Program-made: the position numbers and the translations under genes
Assembly: GCA_949840935.1 (NCBI GenBank)
Contig: CATKXX010000012.1
Span: 1-64,000 of the forward strand
DNA length: 64,000 nucleotides
Reading direction: 5' to 3'
Source: an uncultured Acetatifactor sp.
GTDB taxonomy: Bacteria > Bacillota > Clostridia > Lachnospirales > Lachnospiraceae
Shown: positions 25,602 to 34,734 of the stretch, piece after piece
Layout: each line of letters opens with the position of its first letter
Position numbering within the stretch: the stretch's first letter is position 1
The notes under the pieces: model-generated
Seen by the model: the letters and a program-made list of their open reading frames with translations, nothing else
The model's database searches: none
Told to the model about the DNA's origin: nothing

Positions 25602-26399
25602 TCACACAAAAACCACCGGCGACACCTCGCTGCGCTTTGCCACCCGGATGTCAAAATCCCCTGACCTGTAGGGGTTGTCATCCATATTGATTTCCATGCG
25701 GACAGACTCAAAGGCCAGCTCCGGCAGATTATTTTCCTTGCTCAGATGGCCCAGGAGAATGGTCTTTAACCTGTCATGGAGAATCCGGCAGAGCAGCCTG
25801 CCGGAATTCTCATTGGACAGATGTCCTCTCTCTCCCAGGATCCTCTGCTTCAGGTAATAGGGATAGGGGCCCACCTGCAGCATATTTACATCATGATTCG
25901 CCTCCAGGAGAATCGCATCCATCCCCTTCAGGCATTCCACTGTGTAATCGTTGTAACCCCCCAGATCCGTACAGATCCCCACCCGCTTATTTCCGTAAGA
26001 GATCCGGTACGCCACCGGCTGCGCCGCGTCGTGGGAGATATGCATGGGATTGATGGAGAGATCCTTTAGAATAAACTTTTCATCTTCCTTTATGGGATGG
26101 AATAAGGATTCCTCCACGTTCCCGAGGCTTCCTCCCTCCAGCATCGCCCGGATCGTCCCTTCTGTGGCATAGACCGGAATCCCGTATTTCCTTGTGATCA
26201 CACCCAGGCCGCTGATATGATCCGCATGTTCATGTGTGATCAGGATCCCGTCCAGATCCTTCGGCGACAGGTCAAGCACTTTCAGCCCCTGTTCCACCCT
26301 TTTTCCGCTGATACCCGTATCTACCAGCAAGTGTGTGGCATCGGAACCCACATACACACAATTCCCGCTGCTCCCGCTTGCAATACTGCATAGTCTCAT
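25602..26399 (-). CDS. walJ: MBL-fold hydrolase, WalJ/YycJ type
   Basis: 265 residues with the metallo-beta-lactamase motif THEHADH (about 53-59), a metal-binding Asp in CTDLGG, and a C-terminal His in LLGHLSKENN. It starts with RLCSIASGSSGNC, typical of YycJ/WalJ, a probable exonuclease linked to the cell wall and DNA repair network in Bacillus. Here it follows the ftsA-like gene by 32 bases rather than sitting with walRK. Assignment to WalJ is by overall resemblance. Confidence 0.85.
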   Translation of the reverse strand: MRLCSIASGSSGNCVYVGSDATHLLVDTGISGKRVEQGLKVLDLSPKDLDGILITHEHADHISGLGVITRKYGIPVYATEGTIRAMLEGGSLGNVEESLFHPIKEDEKFILKDLSINPMHISHDAAQPVAYRISYGNKRVGICTDLGGYNDYTVECLKGMDAILLEANHDVNMLQVGPYPYYLKQRILGERGHLSNENSGRLLCRILHDRLKTILLGHLSKENNLPELAFESVRMEINMDDNPYRSGDFDIRVAKRSEVSPVVFV

Positions 26400-26431
26400 C
26401 CAAACTTTACCTCATTTCTGTAATGCCCGCT

Positions 26432-28720
26432 TCAGATTTCTTCCCAATAAATATCAATGATGTCCCCGTTCGTCAGGGGTTCCATATACTCCGCGCGCCT
26501 GCCGTTAATATTCGTCACAATAGCGCGGCCAGCAGACGCATTCAGGTCAAAATTGATAAATGAAAATACATCTACAAACACATAGCTTTCCTTGCCTGTC
26601 ATCACCACAGGCTTCTTATTGACGTATACCGTCAGCGCCCTGACGCCTCCGGATACGCTTCCCTCCTGTGTAATGCGCAGTGCTGTCCCGGAAACGGCCT
26701 CATCCTTCCGGCTTTCCGCCGTCCCGGGCCCCCCTGCCGCACTCTGTTCGCCGGACGCTCCCGGCGTCCCTGTTGTGCCCGGCACTCGCCCGGCTGCCTG
26801 TCTATAGTAGTCAGAAGACATGGAATCGGGGATACCGCTGATATTATTGACCGCATTGATAAAATTCCTTTCGGCCTCTGCAGCGGCAGCCGCAGCAGCC
26901 GCTTCCTTTGCCGCACGGCGTTTTTCCAATTCTTCCTCCGTCTCCTCCTCCAGGTCATCATAGGTGATTTCCGCATTCACATCCCACTCCAGGGTAAAAT
27001 TCTCATACACCTTTGTGTCCGGCTTCGCAGGGACGTCGTTTACCAGTATCTTTCCTCCCAGGGGAACATCCATGAAGCCGGCAATCTCCTTCACCGTATA
27101 GCAATTCTGAAGCCAGATATCGTCGCCCTCCCTGATCTGATAGAATTCCGTCTCTGTCTGGCCGTTTATGGCAGCAGTCTTGGGAAGGCTGATCCTGGCC
27201 CCATTGACATGGACATGAAGCTGCTCGGCCAGCTCCGGCAGCCGGCCCAGCTCCATGGCGGCTGCCTCGCCCGCCGTGGAAGGCGTTACCTCCACCCTGT
27301 CGCCGTTATGTACCTGGGTATAAATATCCGCGGTATCTCCGTTCAGCCGGATGACCGCAGCCTCGCCCTGCTCTCCGCGGATGATCCTGCTCTTGCCGTT
27401 CACCGTAATGTTTAACGGCTTCCCCCTCTTGGGGAACAGGTCCTCATTGGAAAACTGCGCCTGCACGGCGGCGTCCGCCACAGACAGCCTGCCGTTGTCA
27501 TACAGCTTGATATGCTTGTCGTTAAACTGCACAAAGATGAAATTATTGCTCTGCTCATAATAACTCAGGCAGATACCGATGGGAGTCACCATCATGGCAT
27601 CCCTGCGGGGATTCTCAATCTCAAACTGGATGTTCTGCATAACCTCCTGCCCCCGGATGGCCACACGCTCCTTCACGATCTCAAGCTCCTTGGCAAGGTG
27701 CTCCGTATAGCCGGGGATCATCCCCCCGCCGCCCACTACGAACACAGCGCTGACAGATTTATCACCGTTTAATTCCCGGATGCATTCCGCCACCATCCGG
27801 GTCATCTTCACCACATGCTCCTCCAGGATCTTGGCCACTTCCTTAGCCGTGATGGTCTGGGAAAGCCCCATGATATCCTGATACTCCACCGACTCCTGGG
27901 CGCCCGCCTGCCGCTTAATCCGCTCCGCCGTCTCGAAATCCACCAGACAATGCTGTACCAGGATTTCCGTCAGGCTGTCGCCTGCCACGGGAATCATGCC
28001 ATAAGCCGTGATCGTGCCGTCCCTGGTAATGGAGATATCGCTGGTGCCCGCCCCCACGTCCACCAGGGCCATGTTCAGCATACGGAATTTCTCAGGGATG
28101 GCCACCTGGATCGCTGCGATGGGCTCCAGCGTCAGGTTCGCCACATGCAGGCCCGCCACTTCCACCGCCTTGTACAATCCATCCACCACATCATCAGGAA
28201 GGAATGTGGCGATCATATCCACCGCCATATTCCTGACCTTATGCCCCTCCAGATTGCTGATCTGATAGCTGTTCATGTAATAGCGCATGGGGGTATAGCC
28301 CACACAATAGAATTTGATGTCCGTATCGTCACTCAGGAATTCCTCGTAAGCCTGCTCCACGCCCATGGTCGTCAGAGAATAAATATCCTCCGCCGTGACC
28401 TCGTGATCCTCCTCGAAGTCCACCTCCGCATGGGTCGTCACTGTGCGCAGCACACGGCCTGCGGCCGCGATACATACCTCCGTAAGCTTCCGGTTCAGGT
28501 CGCTCTCCAGCTTTTCCTTGACAAAGGCTATGGTCTGCCCCACTCTCGCAATATCATGAATCTGCCCGTCCAGCATGGAACGGGTGTCGTGCTCCTTGGC
28601 GCACTGGGCCAGCACATGGAACCTCCCGCCGCTCAGATAGCCCACCGTACCTACGATACTCCGCGTCCCGATATCAAGCCCGAATACCAGCTGTCCCTGC
28701 CCCTCGATTACTCCTGCCAT
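26432..28720 (-). CDS. FtsA-like actin-fold protein with long C-terminal extension
   Basis: 762 residues from ATG 28720 (GGAGG seven bases upstream), against about 420 for ordinary FtsA. The N-terminal half has actin-fold motifs: FGLDIGTRSIVGTVG (phosphate 1), LVDVGAGTSDISI (phosphate 2) and VVGGGGMIPG (adenosine). The C-terminal 350 residues contain beta-rich segments (PLNITVNGKSRIIRGEQG), a Glu/Ala coiled region, a low-complexity linker and a final ubiquitin-like-looking block (ALTVYVNKKPVVM... GDIIDIYWEEI). It may organise division or cell wall synthesis. It overlaps coaE by 13 bases. Confidence 0.8.
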   Translation of the reverse strand: MAGVIEGQGQLVFGLDIGTRSIVGTVGYLSGGRFHVLAQCAKEHDTRSMLDGQIHDIARVGQTIAFVKEKLESDLNRKLTEVCIAAAGRVLRTVTTHAEVDFEEDHEVTAEDIYSLTTMGVEQAYEEFLSDDTDIKFYCVGYTPMRYYMNSYQISNLEGHKVRNMAVDMIATFLPDDVVDGLYKAVEVAGLHVANLTLEPIAAIQVAIPEKFRMLNMALVDVGAGTSDISITRDGTITAYGMIPVAGDSLTEILVQHCLVDFETAERIKRQAGAQESVEYQDIMGLSQTITAKEVAKILEEHVVKMTRMVAECIRELNGDKSVSAVFVVGGGGMIPGYTEHLAKELEIVKERVAIRGQEVMQNIQFEIENPRRDAMMVTPIGICLSYYEQSNNFIFVQFNDKHIKLYDNGRLSVADAAVQAQFSNEDLFPKRGKPLNITVNGKSRIIRGEQGEAAVIRLNGDTADIYTQVHNGDRVEVTPSTAGEAAAMELGRLPELAEQLHVHVNGARISLPKTAAINGQTETEFYQIREGDDIWLQNCYTVKEIAGFMDVPLGGKILVNDVPAKPDTKVYENFTLEWDVNAEITYDDLEEETEEELEKRRAAKEAAAAAAAAEAERNFINAVNNISGIPDSMSSDYYRQAAGRVPGTTGTPGASGEQSAAGGPGTAESRKDEAVSGTALRITQEGSVSGGVRALTVYVNKKPVVMTGKESYVFVDVFSFINFDLNASAGRAIVTNINGRRAEYMEPLTNGDIIDIYWEEI

Positions 28721-29313
28721 GTAAAAGCCTCCAGTTTCTTTTCTATTTGTCTGCATGTCTCCTCAAAAGAACCGCTGTTATCTATCACAAAATCACTGTC
28801 CCGGCGAAAAGCTTCCTCCGAAAGCTGCTGCCCCATGATGCGGCTGATCCTGTCCTCGCTGTAGCCCCTGGCGTCGGCAAGCCTTGCCCGCCTCACCGCC
28901 TCATCGGCATGGACATACCACATCTCATCCACAAGCGGCCCGTAGCCGCACTCGATCAGGAGCGCTGCCTCCACAAAGAAAAGCTCTACATCCTCTTTCC
29001 CCTTTGCCTCCTCGTACCGCTGAAGCAAAAATGTCCTCACCGCAGGATGGACAATGTCGTTGACCTGCTGCAGAAGCCCGGGATCCCGGAAGATCCTCTC
29101 CGCCATAGCCGCCCTGTCTATCTGCCCGTCGGCAGCCAGGATATCCGTCCCCAGCAATTCCACCAGCTCTCGGTAACAGGCGGTGCCGGGAAGCTTCACC
29201 AGATGCGCCGCCTCGTCCGCCAGATAAACCTCACATTTATAATGGCTTTTGATAAAGCCGAGGATTTTGGATTTCCCCGCCCCGACTCCTCCGGTGATAC
29301 CGATAAACCTCAT
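28708..29313 (-). CDS. coaE: Dephospho-CoA kinase
   Basis: Final step of CoA synthesis, phosphorylating the 3'-OH of dephospho-CoA. It has 201 residues. The Walker A motif is GGVGAGKS (about 8-15), followed by the VYLADEAAHLV and HPAVR motifs and the LFFVEAALLIE strand. The start has GGGAGG. polA lies upstream and the ftsA-like gene downstream, a common Clostridia order. Confidence 0.95.
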   Translation of the reverse strand: MRFIGITGGVGAGKSKILGFIKSHYKCEVYLADEAAHLVKLPGTACYRELVELLGTDILAADGQIDRAAMAERIFRDPGLLQQVNDIVHPAVRTFLLQRYEEAKGKEDVELFFVEAALLIECGYGPLVDEMWYVHADEAVRRARLADARGYSEDRISRIMGQQLSEEAFRRDSDFVIDNSGSFEETCRQIEKKLEAFTWQE

Positions 29314-29383
29314 GTAACCTCCCGTTCCTTTCCCGCCAAGGCTGTCGCAGCCCCCCGTTCACAGCGTTTCCTCCTTCGGCCGC

Positions 29384-32080
29384 CTACTTTGCCTCATACC
29401 AGTTGGTGCCCGTGTGCAGGTCGATCTCCAAAGTCACGGAAAGCTCCGCCGCCGCTTTCATGTTCTCGGTGAGAATCCGCCGCACCTGTTCTTCTTCCCC
29501 GAGATAAGTTTCTATGACAAGCTCGTCATGCACCTGCAGGATCAGCTTCGACTTCAGCCCCTCGTCTCTCAGCGCCCTCCACACACGGATCATGGCAATC
29601 TTGATGATATCCGCCGCCGTACCCTGTATGGGGGAATTCATGGCCACACGCTCGCCGAAGGAGCGCTGCATAAAGTTGGAGGAGGAAAGCTCGGGAACGG
29701 GCCTACGCCTGCCGAACATGGTGGTGATATAACCCTTCTCCTTCGCATCCTTTACCAGGCCGTCCAGAAATTCCTTCACCCTGGGATAGGTGGCAAAATA
29801 CTGCTCAATATACTCTGCCGCCTCTTTCTTGCTGATGCTCAGATCCTGGCTCAGGCCAAAGGAGCTGATCCCGTATACAATACCGAAATTTACCGCCTTG
29901 GCATTCCGCCTCTGCAGCTCCGTGACCTCCTCAAAGGGTGTGTGGAATACCTTTGCCGCCGTGGTACGGTGGATGTCCTGATTCATGCGGTACGCCTCAA
30001 TCAATTGCTCATCCCCCGACATGTGGGCAAGCACGCGCAGCTCAATCTGGGAATAATCCGCGTCCATGAATTCACAGCCCTGCCGGGGCACGAATACCTT
30101 CCGGATCCGCCTTCCCAGCTCCATCCGCATGGGAATATTCTGCAGATTCGGCTCCGTGGAGCTGATGCGCCCTGTGGCGGTGATCGTCTGGTTGAAATTC
30201 GTGTGGATGCGCTGATCTTCCCCTATGAACGCAGCCAGGCCGTCCGCATAAGTGGATTTCAGCTTTGTCAGCCCTCTGTACTCCAGGATATCCTTTACAA
30301 TGGGATAGTCCTCCGAGAGCTTCTCCAGCACATCCGCCGCCGTGGAATAGCCCGTCTTCGTCTTCTTGCCGCCGGGCATATGCATGGTCTCGAACAGCAC
30401 TTCCCCAAGCTGCTTCGGAGAATGAATGTTGAATTCCACCCCCGCCTGGGCATGGATGGACTTCTCCAGCTCCTCTATCCTGGCGACCAGGGCGTCCCCG
30501 TAAGCCTTCAGCTCCTCCCTGCGAACCTCCACGCCCTCCTTCTCCATATCGTATAAGACCAGGGAAAGAGGCATCTCCGTTTCCCGCATCAGTCTGTCCA
30601 TGCCGGTTTCCTGCAGCTTCCCCTGCAGAACCGGGTATGCCCGGGCCGCCACATATGCCACACAGCAAAAGTACTCCGCCGCCTTCTGAGGCATTGTCCT
30701 GAGCGCCTCCCCAACCGGAGTCTTGCCAAAGGCTTCCGCCCTGCCGGGGATCATCAGCCCCAGATGCTCCGAAGCAATGGTTTCCGGGACATGGTCACTC
30801 TTCAGGGGATTCAGCAGATAGGCCGCGATCAGAATATCAAAGTATCGCTCCGTGGTATCCTGCTGCAGACAGTCATACTGCTTCTTGATATCAAAGCAGG
30901 AAAGGATAACCCTGCCGGAGAGCTTCCTGACCGCCTCTCTCACAGCCGTCCGGTCGCTGTCTTCAGCGCTGCCCGGCGCCTCAAACAGCGAAAGCTGTTC
31001 ATTCTCCGCCACAGCCACCGGATAGAACCAGGCCTCCCCGGAGAAGGAAAACGCCGCTCCCAGAAGCTGCTGCTTCTCCTGTACAAGGCAGAGCCCTACG
31101 ACACTGTCGTCCGGAATCCGTTCCAGCAGCTGCAGGAATTCCTTCTGCCCCTCCACTCTGTGAAAACGCTTTTGCAGCTCCTCATCCTCATTGGAGCCCA
31201 CTCCGGCCTTTTCAAAACGCCCCAGCATATTCTTAAATTCCAGCTGCTTAAACAGCCGGTAGGCCTCCTGTGTGTAGAAGCCCTCCGCTCTGGCAGCCTC
31301 GTAATCCAGCTCTACCTCACAGTCCGTCTTAATGGTGGCAAGCGTCCTGCTCAGCTCCGCCAGCTCCCGGTTCGCGATCAGGGATTCCCGGATGCTTTTC
31401 CTGGAGATTTCCTCCACATGGGCATAGATATTGTCCAGGGAGCCGTAAGATGTCATCAGTTCCGCAGCCGTCTTCTGCCCCACCTTGGGAACCCCGGGGA
31501 TATTATCCGCCGTATCCCCCATAAGCGCCTTGAGATCGATAAACTGCAGGGGCGTCACCTGATAAGCTTCCACCACATCCTCAGGGTAATAATCCTCTAT
31601 CTCCGTCCTTCCCGACTTCGTCTTGGGAATCCGGATCTTAATATGCTCGTCCGCAATCTGCAGCAGGTCGCGGTCCCCGGAAACCAGGGACACCCAAAGA
31701 CCCTCCTTCTGCGCTTTCTTCGCCAGTGTCCCCAGAATATCGTCCGCCTCCAGGCCCGCCTGCTCCACGATCACAATCCCCATGGCCCGGAGCACATCCT
31801 TCATAACGGGCACCTGCTCCCGCAGCTCCTCCGGCATGGGCTTTCTGGTGCCCTTATACGCTTCATACAGCTGATGGCGGAAGGTAGGCGCATGGACATC
31901 AAAGGCAACCTCCAGATAATCCGGCTTTTCCTCCTCCAATAGCTTAAACAGGATATTTAAAAAGCCGTAGACCGCATTGGTATGCAGCCCCTGCGCATTG
32001 CTGAGCTCAGGTACCCCGTAAAATGCCCTGTTCAGAATACTGTGCCCGTCGATCAGGACGAGCTTTTTGCCATTACTCAT
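29384..32080 (-). CDS. polA: DNA polymerase I
   Basis: 898 residues. The N-terminal 5'-3' exonuclease (about 1-290; DGHSILNRAFYG, GLEADDILGTLA, SGDRDLLQIA, ALMGDTADNIPGVPKVG) is complete. The middle 3'-5' exonuclease-like domain lacks the DxE pair of the proofreading site, so it is probably inactive, as in Bacillus and Taq enzymes. The C-terminal polymerase has motif A (DADYSQIELR), the O-helix (RRNAKAVNFGIVYG) and motif C (QVHDELV). Its role is Okazaki fragment and repair synthesis. Confidence 0.97.
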   Translation of the reverse strand: MSNGKKLVLIDGHSILNRAFYGVPELSNAQGLHTNAVYGFLNILFKLLEEEKPDYLEVAFDVHAPTFRHQLYEAYKGTRKPMPEELREQVPVMKDVLRAMGIVIVEQAGLEADDILGTLAKKAQKEGLWVSLVSGDRDLLQIADEHIKIRIPKTKSGRTEIEDYYPEDVVEAYQVTPLQFIDLKALMGDTADNIPGVPKVGQKTAAELMTSYGSLDNIYAHVEEISRKSIRESLIANRELAELSRTLATIKTDCEVELDYEAARAEGFYTQEAYRLFKQLEFKNMLGRFEKAGVGSNEDEELQKRFHRVEGQKEFLQLLERIPDDSVVGLCLVQEKQQLLGAAFSFSGEAWFYPVAVAENEQLSLFEAPGSAEDSDRTAVREAVRKLSGRVILSCFDIKKQYDCLQQDTTERYFDILIAAYLLNPLKSDHVPETIASEHLGLMIPGRAEAFGKTPVGEALRTMPQKAAEYFCCVAYVAARAYPVLQGKLQETGMDRLMRETEMPLSLVLYDMEKEGVEVRREELKAYGDALVARIEELEKSIHAQAGVEFNIHSPKQLGEVLFETMHMPGGKKTKTGYSTAADVLEKLSEDYPIVKDILEYRGLTKLKSTYADGLAAFIGEDQRIHTNFNQTITATGRISSTEPNLQNIPMRMELGRRIRKVFVPRQGCEFMDADYSQIELRVLAHMSGDEQLIEAYRMNQDIHRTTAAKVFHTPFEEVTELQRRNAKAVNFGIVYGISSFGLSQDLSISKKEAAEYIEQYFATYPRVKEFLDGLVKDAKEKGYITTMFGRRRPVPELSSSNFMQRSFGERVAMNSPIQGTAADIIKIAMIRVWRALRDEGLKSKLILQVHDELVIETYLGEEEQVRRILTENMKAAAELSVTLEIDLHTGTNWYEAK

Positions 32081-32131
32081 TCAATCTAACTCCCATGTCA
32101 CAGCTTCGCCGTGACTCAAACAATAACCCTT

Positions 32132-32452
32132 CTATGCTAAAATCCAGATGACTACGCCGAAGATCACGCTTACCGCCATAACCTCCAGCGCAAGGCCAAA
32201 GTGGAGGAAAACATCATGAAAGCGTATCCTTCTCCTCGCATCCGCCTCGTGCTGATCCAGTTCCTTCTGCAGGTCAAAGGCGCCGCCGTCCTCCAGACGC
32301 TGTATCCCCTCCGTAGTCAAGTACTGGATGGTCAGCTCCTCCTTGCATTCCCCACACTGCCCTGCATGGCGGCAGAATTCCTTCAGCTCGGCATAGGGCA
32401 GCTTCTGTTCAATATAGGCAGGAATCTTCTTTTCAAATTCTTTGCAATTCAT
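32132..32452 (-). CDS. Zinc-finger (zf-HC2-like) membrane protein
   Basis: 106 residues. The cytoplasmic N-terminus has Cys3 and a His29-x3-Cys33-x2-Cys36 cluster, the pattern of zinc-binding anti-sigma factors. A single membrane span is at the C-terminus (LALEVMAVSVIFGVVIWIL). Such proteins usually pair with an ECF sigma factor, but none is adjacent. It starts one base after the stop of the sulfhydrylase gene, so it is co-transcribed with it. Anti-sigma function is a guess from the motif. Confidence 0.75.
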   Translation of the reverse strand: MNCKEFEKKIPAYIEQKLPYAELKEFCRHAGQCGECKEELTIQYLTTEGIQRLEDGGAFDLQKELDQHEADARRRIRFHDVFLHFGLALEVMAVSVIFGVVIWILA

Positions 32453-32453
32453 G

Positions 32454-33728
32454 TCAGATCTTCTCCAGGGCCTGGGAAAGATCTGCGATCAGATCCTCCT
32501 TGTCCTCAATACCGCAGCTGATACGGATCAGCTCCGCAGGTACTCCCGCCTCCTTAAGCTGTTCGTCATTCATCTGCCGGTGGGTGGTGGATGCGGGATT
32601 CAGGCAGCAGGTTCGGGCGTCCGCCACATGGGTGGCAATGGCCGCCATTTTCAGATTCTTCATAAAGACGCTGGCCGCCTCCCTGCCCCCCTTTAATCCG
32701 AAGGAAACCACGCCGCAGCTGCCCCCGGGAAGGTATTTCTGTGCCAGGGGATAATATTTGTCCCCGGGCAGGCTGCAGTAATTGACATAGGCAACCTTGG
32801 GATGCCCCGAGAGATATTCCGCCACAGCCAGGCCGTTCTCACAGTGCCTTTTCATGCGCACATGGAGGCTTTCCAGGCCCAGGTTCAACAGGAAGGAATT
32901 CTGGGGGCTGGGGATGGATCCAAGATCCCGCATCAGCTGTACCGTGCACTTCGTAATGAAAGCTCCCTCTTTTCCGAATTTCTCCGCGTAAGTCACCCCG
33001 TGATAGCTGTCGTCAGGGGTGCACAGGCCGGGGAATTTATCCGCCTGGGACATCCAGTCGAAACGGCCGCTGTCCACAATGGCCCCGCCCACTGCCGCGC
33101 CGTGCCCGTCCATATATTTTGTGGTGGAATGGGTCACTATATCCGCCCCCCACTCAAAGGGCCTGCAGTTTATCGGTGTGGCAAAAGTATTGTCCACGAT
33201 CAGGGGTACGCCGTGTGCATGGGCGCACCCGGCAAATTTCTCAATATCCAACACCGTCAGCGCGGGATTTGCTATGGTCTCGCCAAACACCAGCTTCGTG
33301 TTCTCCCGGAACGCGGCGTTGATCTCCTCCTCGGAGGCATCGGGGCTGACAAAAGTAGCCTCCACCCCCATCTTTTTCATGGTGACGGAGATCAGGTTAA
33401 AGGTGCCTCCATAAATGGTGCTTGACGCCACAATGTGGTCGCCGCAGCCGCAGATATTGAACATCGCCATGAAATTGGCCGCCTGCCCGCTGCTGGTCAA
33501 CATGGCCGCAGTACCGCCCTCCAGCTGGGCAATCTTCGCCGCCACATGGTCATGGGTGGGATTCTGCAGCCTGCTGTAGAAATAGCCGGACGCTTCCAGG
33601 TCAAAGAGCTTCCCCATATCCTCGCTGGTATCATATTTAAAGGTAGTACTCTGAATGATGGGAATCTGCCTGGGTTCCCCGTTTCCCGGCGTGTAACCGC
33701 CCTGCACACATACGCTGTTAATTTTCAT
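32454..33728 (-). CDS. metY: O-acetylhomoserine sulfhydrylase
   Basis: PLP enzyme that makes homocysteine (or cysteine) from O-acetylhomoserine and sulfide. It has 424 residues. Family motifs include IIQSTTFKYDT, SRLQNPTHD, GTAAMLTSSGQAAN, VDNTFATPINCRPFEWGADIVTHSTTKYMDGHG (PLP lysine in STTKY) and GLESLHVRM. The start is ATG 33728 with AGG seven bases upstream; an in-frame GTG six codons earlier lies in a short hairpin. A promoter is at 33802-33830. No SAM riboswitch or T-box was recognised in the short leader. Confidence 0.94.
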   Translation of the reverse strand: MKINSVCVQGGYTPGNGEPRQIPIIQSTTFKYDTSEDMGKLFDLEASGYFYSRLQNPTHDHVAAKIAQLEGGTAAMLTSSGQAANFMAMFNICGCGDHIVASSTIYGGTFNLISVTMKKMGVEATFVSPDASEEEINAAFRENTKLVFGETIANPALTVLDIEKFAGCAHAHGVPLIVDNTFATPINCRPFEWGADIVTHSTTKYMDGHGAAVGGAIVDSGRFDWMSQADKFPGLCTPDDSYHGVTYAEKFGKEGAFITKCTVQLMRDLGSIPSPQNSFLLNLGLESLHVRMKRHCENGLAVAEYLSGHPKVAYVNYCSLPGDKYYPLAQKYLPGGSCGVVSFGLKGGREAASVFMKNLKMAAIATHVADARTCCLNPASTTHRQMNDEQLKEAGVPAELIRISCGIEDKEDLIADLSQALEKI

Positions 33729-33801
33729 CGTTATACCTGCCTGCACGTTGCGACGTGCCCTGAATTATTGTTGAATACGCATTTTTACTCAATCACTTTC
33801 C

Positions 33802-33830
33802 AGTATACACATTCAAACAGGGAAATTCAA
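33802..33830 (-). promoter_or_regulatory. metY promoter
   Basis: Minus-strand TTGAAT (33830-33825), a 17-base spacer and TATACT (33807-33802), about 75 bases before the start codon. A small hairpin (GCACGT-TGCG-ACGTGC) lies in the leader. Confidence 0.6.
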
Positions 33831-33864
33831 CTGTTTCTATTTCTTCCGGTAAAAAAAGTATATC

Positions 33865-33893
33865 TGGACATATCTTCTTTCCCGGAGTATAAT
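33865..33893 (+). promoter_or_regulatory. Promoter of the small exported protein gene
   Basis: TGGACA (33865-33870), a 17-base spacer and TATAAT (33888-33893), about 80 bases before the ATG at 33975. It is divergent from the metY promoter. Confidence 0.65.
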
Positions 33894-33974
33894 TCTCCTG
33901 TCGGAAAGGGATTATGCCGTCCCGCATCATCTGACAGAAGTCAAAATCAGCAAAACACGGAGGATCAATGAATT

Positions 33975-34556
33975 ATGAGACAAAAGAAAAGTGCGCTTTT
34001 TACAGTCGTATGCGTCATAGCAGCTATCGCCCTGGGAGTCGTCCTTTCCATTGTGACCAAGGACAAGCCGCCCAGGCTGGCCCTGAACGGGACTGAACTG
34101 GATTTAGCGAACCTGAAGATTTCCGACCTGAACGAAGCCGGCTTCTGGCTGTCCAACAATGACAACAATATGCCCGGCTCCTCCTTCAAGGAAATGCTCT
34201 CCTATTACCAGGGCGATGACCGTAACCTGTCCATGGGCGGCGTGTCACTGCTGAACCGATCCAGCAGCCAGACGCCCTATGTCAATTGCGGGGTGTTTGA
34301 GATTTCCGCAAAGTCCAGGGATAAGGACGGGACTCCGACGGGACTCCAGGCAGCCTATGAGGGACAGGAATTCTTCGGAAAGACCAGGGAGGAGCTGATT
34401 GCCCTCTTCGGGGAACCGGCGGACAGCGGCTCCTCCGACCAGCTGGTGTACCGCACCAAGAGGAATCAATACAAGACCATCTTCTATTTTGATTCCAAAA
34501 CAAACGAGTGCTACCGGATAGAAATCAAGCGTCACGAGGACGGCCTGGTCAGGTAG
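33975..34556 (+). CDS. Exported protein of unknown function
   Basis: 193 residues. A Lys/Arg-rich start and one hydrophobic segment (about 7-28) suggest a membrane anchor or signal. The outer part is hydrophilic, with FFGKTREELIALFGEPADSGSSDQLVYRT resembling the fold of small lipoprotein-like outer domains (SmpA/BLIP type) that often begin with a G-x-T-x-x-E-x-x-x-x-FG-x-P motif. No lipobox. It is monocistronic with its own promoter and a strong terminator. Function unknown. Confidence 0.75.
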   Translation: MRQKKSALFTVVCVIAAIALGVVLSIVTKDKPPRLALNGTELDLANLKISDLNEAGFWLSNNDNNMPGSSFKEMLSYYQGDDRNLSMGGVSLLNRSSSQTPYVNCGVFEISAKSRDKDGTPTGLQAAYEGQEFFGKTREELIALFGEPADSGSSDQLVYRTKRNQYKTIFYFDSKTNECYRIEIKRHEDGLVR

Positions 34557-34572
34557 CTCCAACCGGACGGGA

Positions 34573-34626
34573 AAAGGGTACATTGCCTTCCTGATTTCAT
34601 GAAGGCAATGTACCCTTTCTTTTTTA
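34573..34626 (+). terminator. Rho-independent terminator
   Basis: An 18-bp perfect stem (34573-34590 with 34601-34618) with a 10-base loop, ending in CTTTTTTAT. It serves the gene ending at 34556. Confidence 0.92.
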
Positions 34627-34734
34627 TAGTTTTTATTCCGTTATCACATTTCGTATTCTTCAGATGGTATTCCCAGGGAAGCCAGTTTGTTTTTGTATAC
34701 TTTTAATCGATACATTTTCCTGTTACTATAAGTC

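Noticed and set aside
33729-33801. Possible SAM riboswitch or T-box in the metY leader
   Set aside because: The leader after the promoter is only about 75 bases, with one small hairpin and no conserved riboswitch core or terminator.
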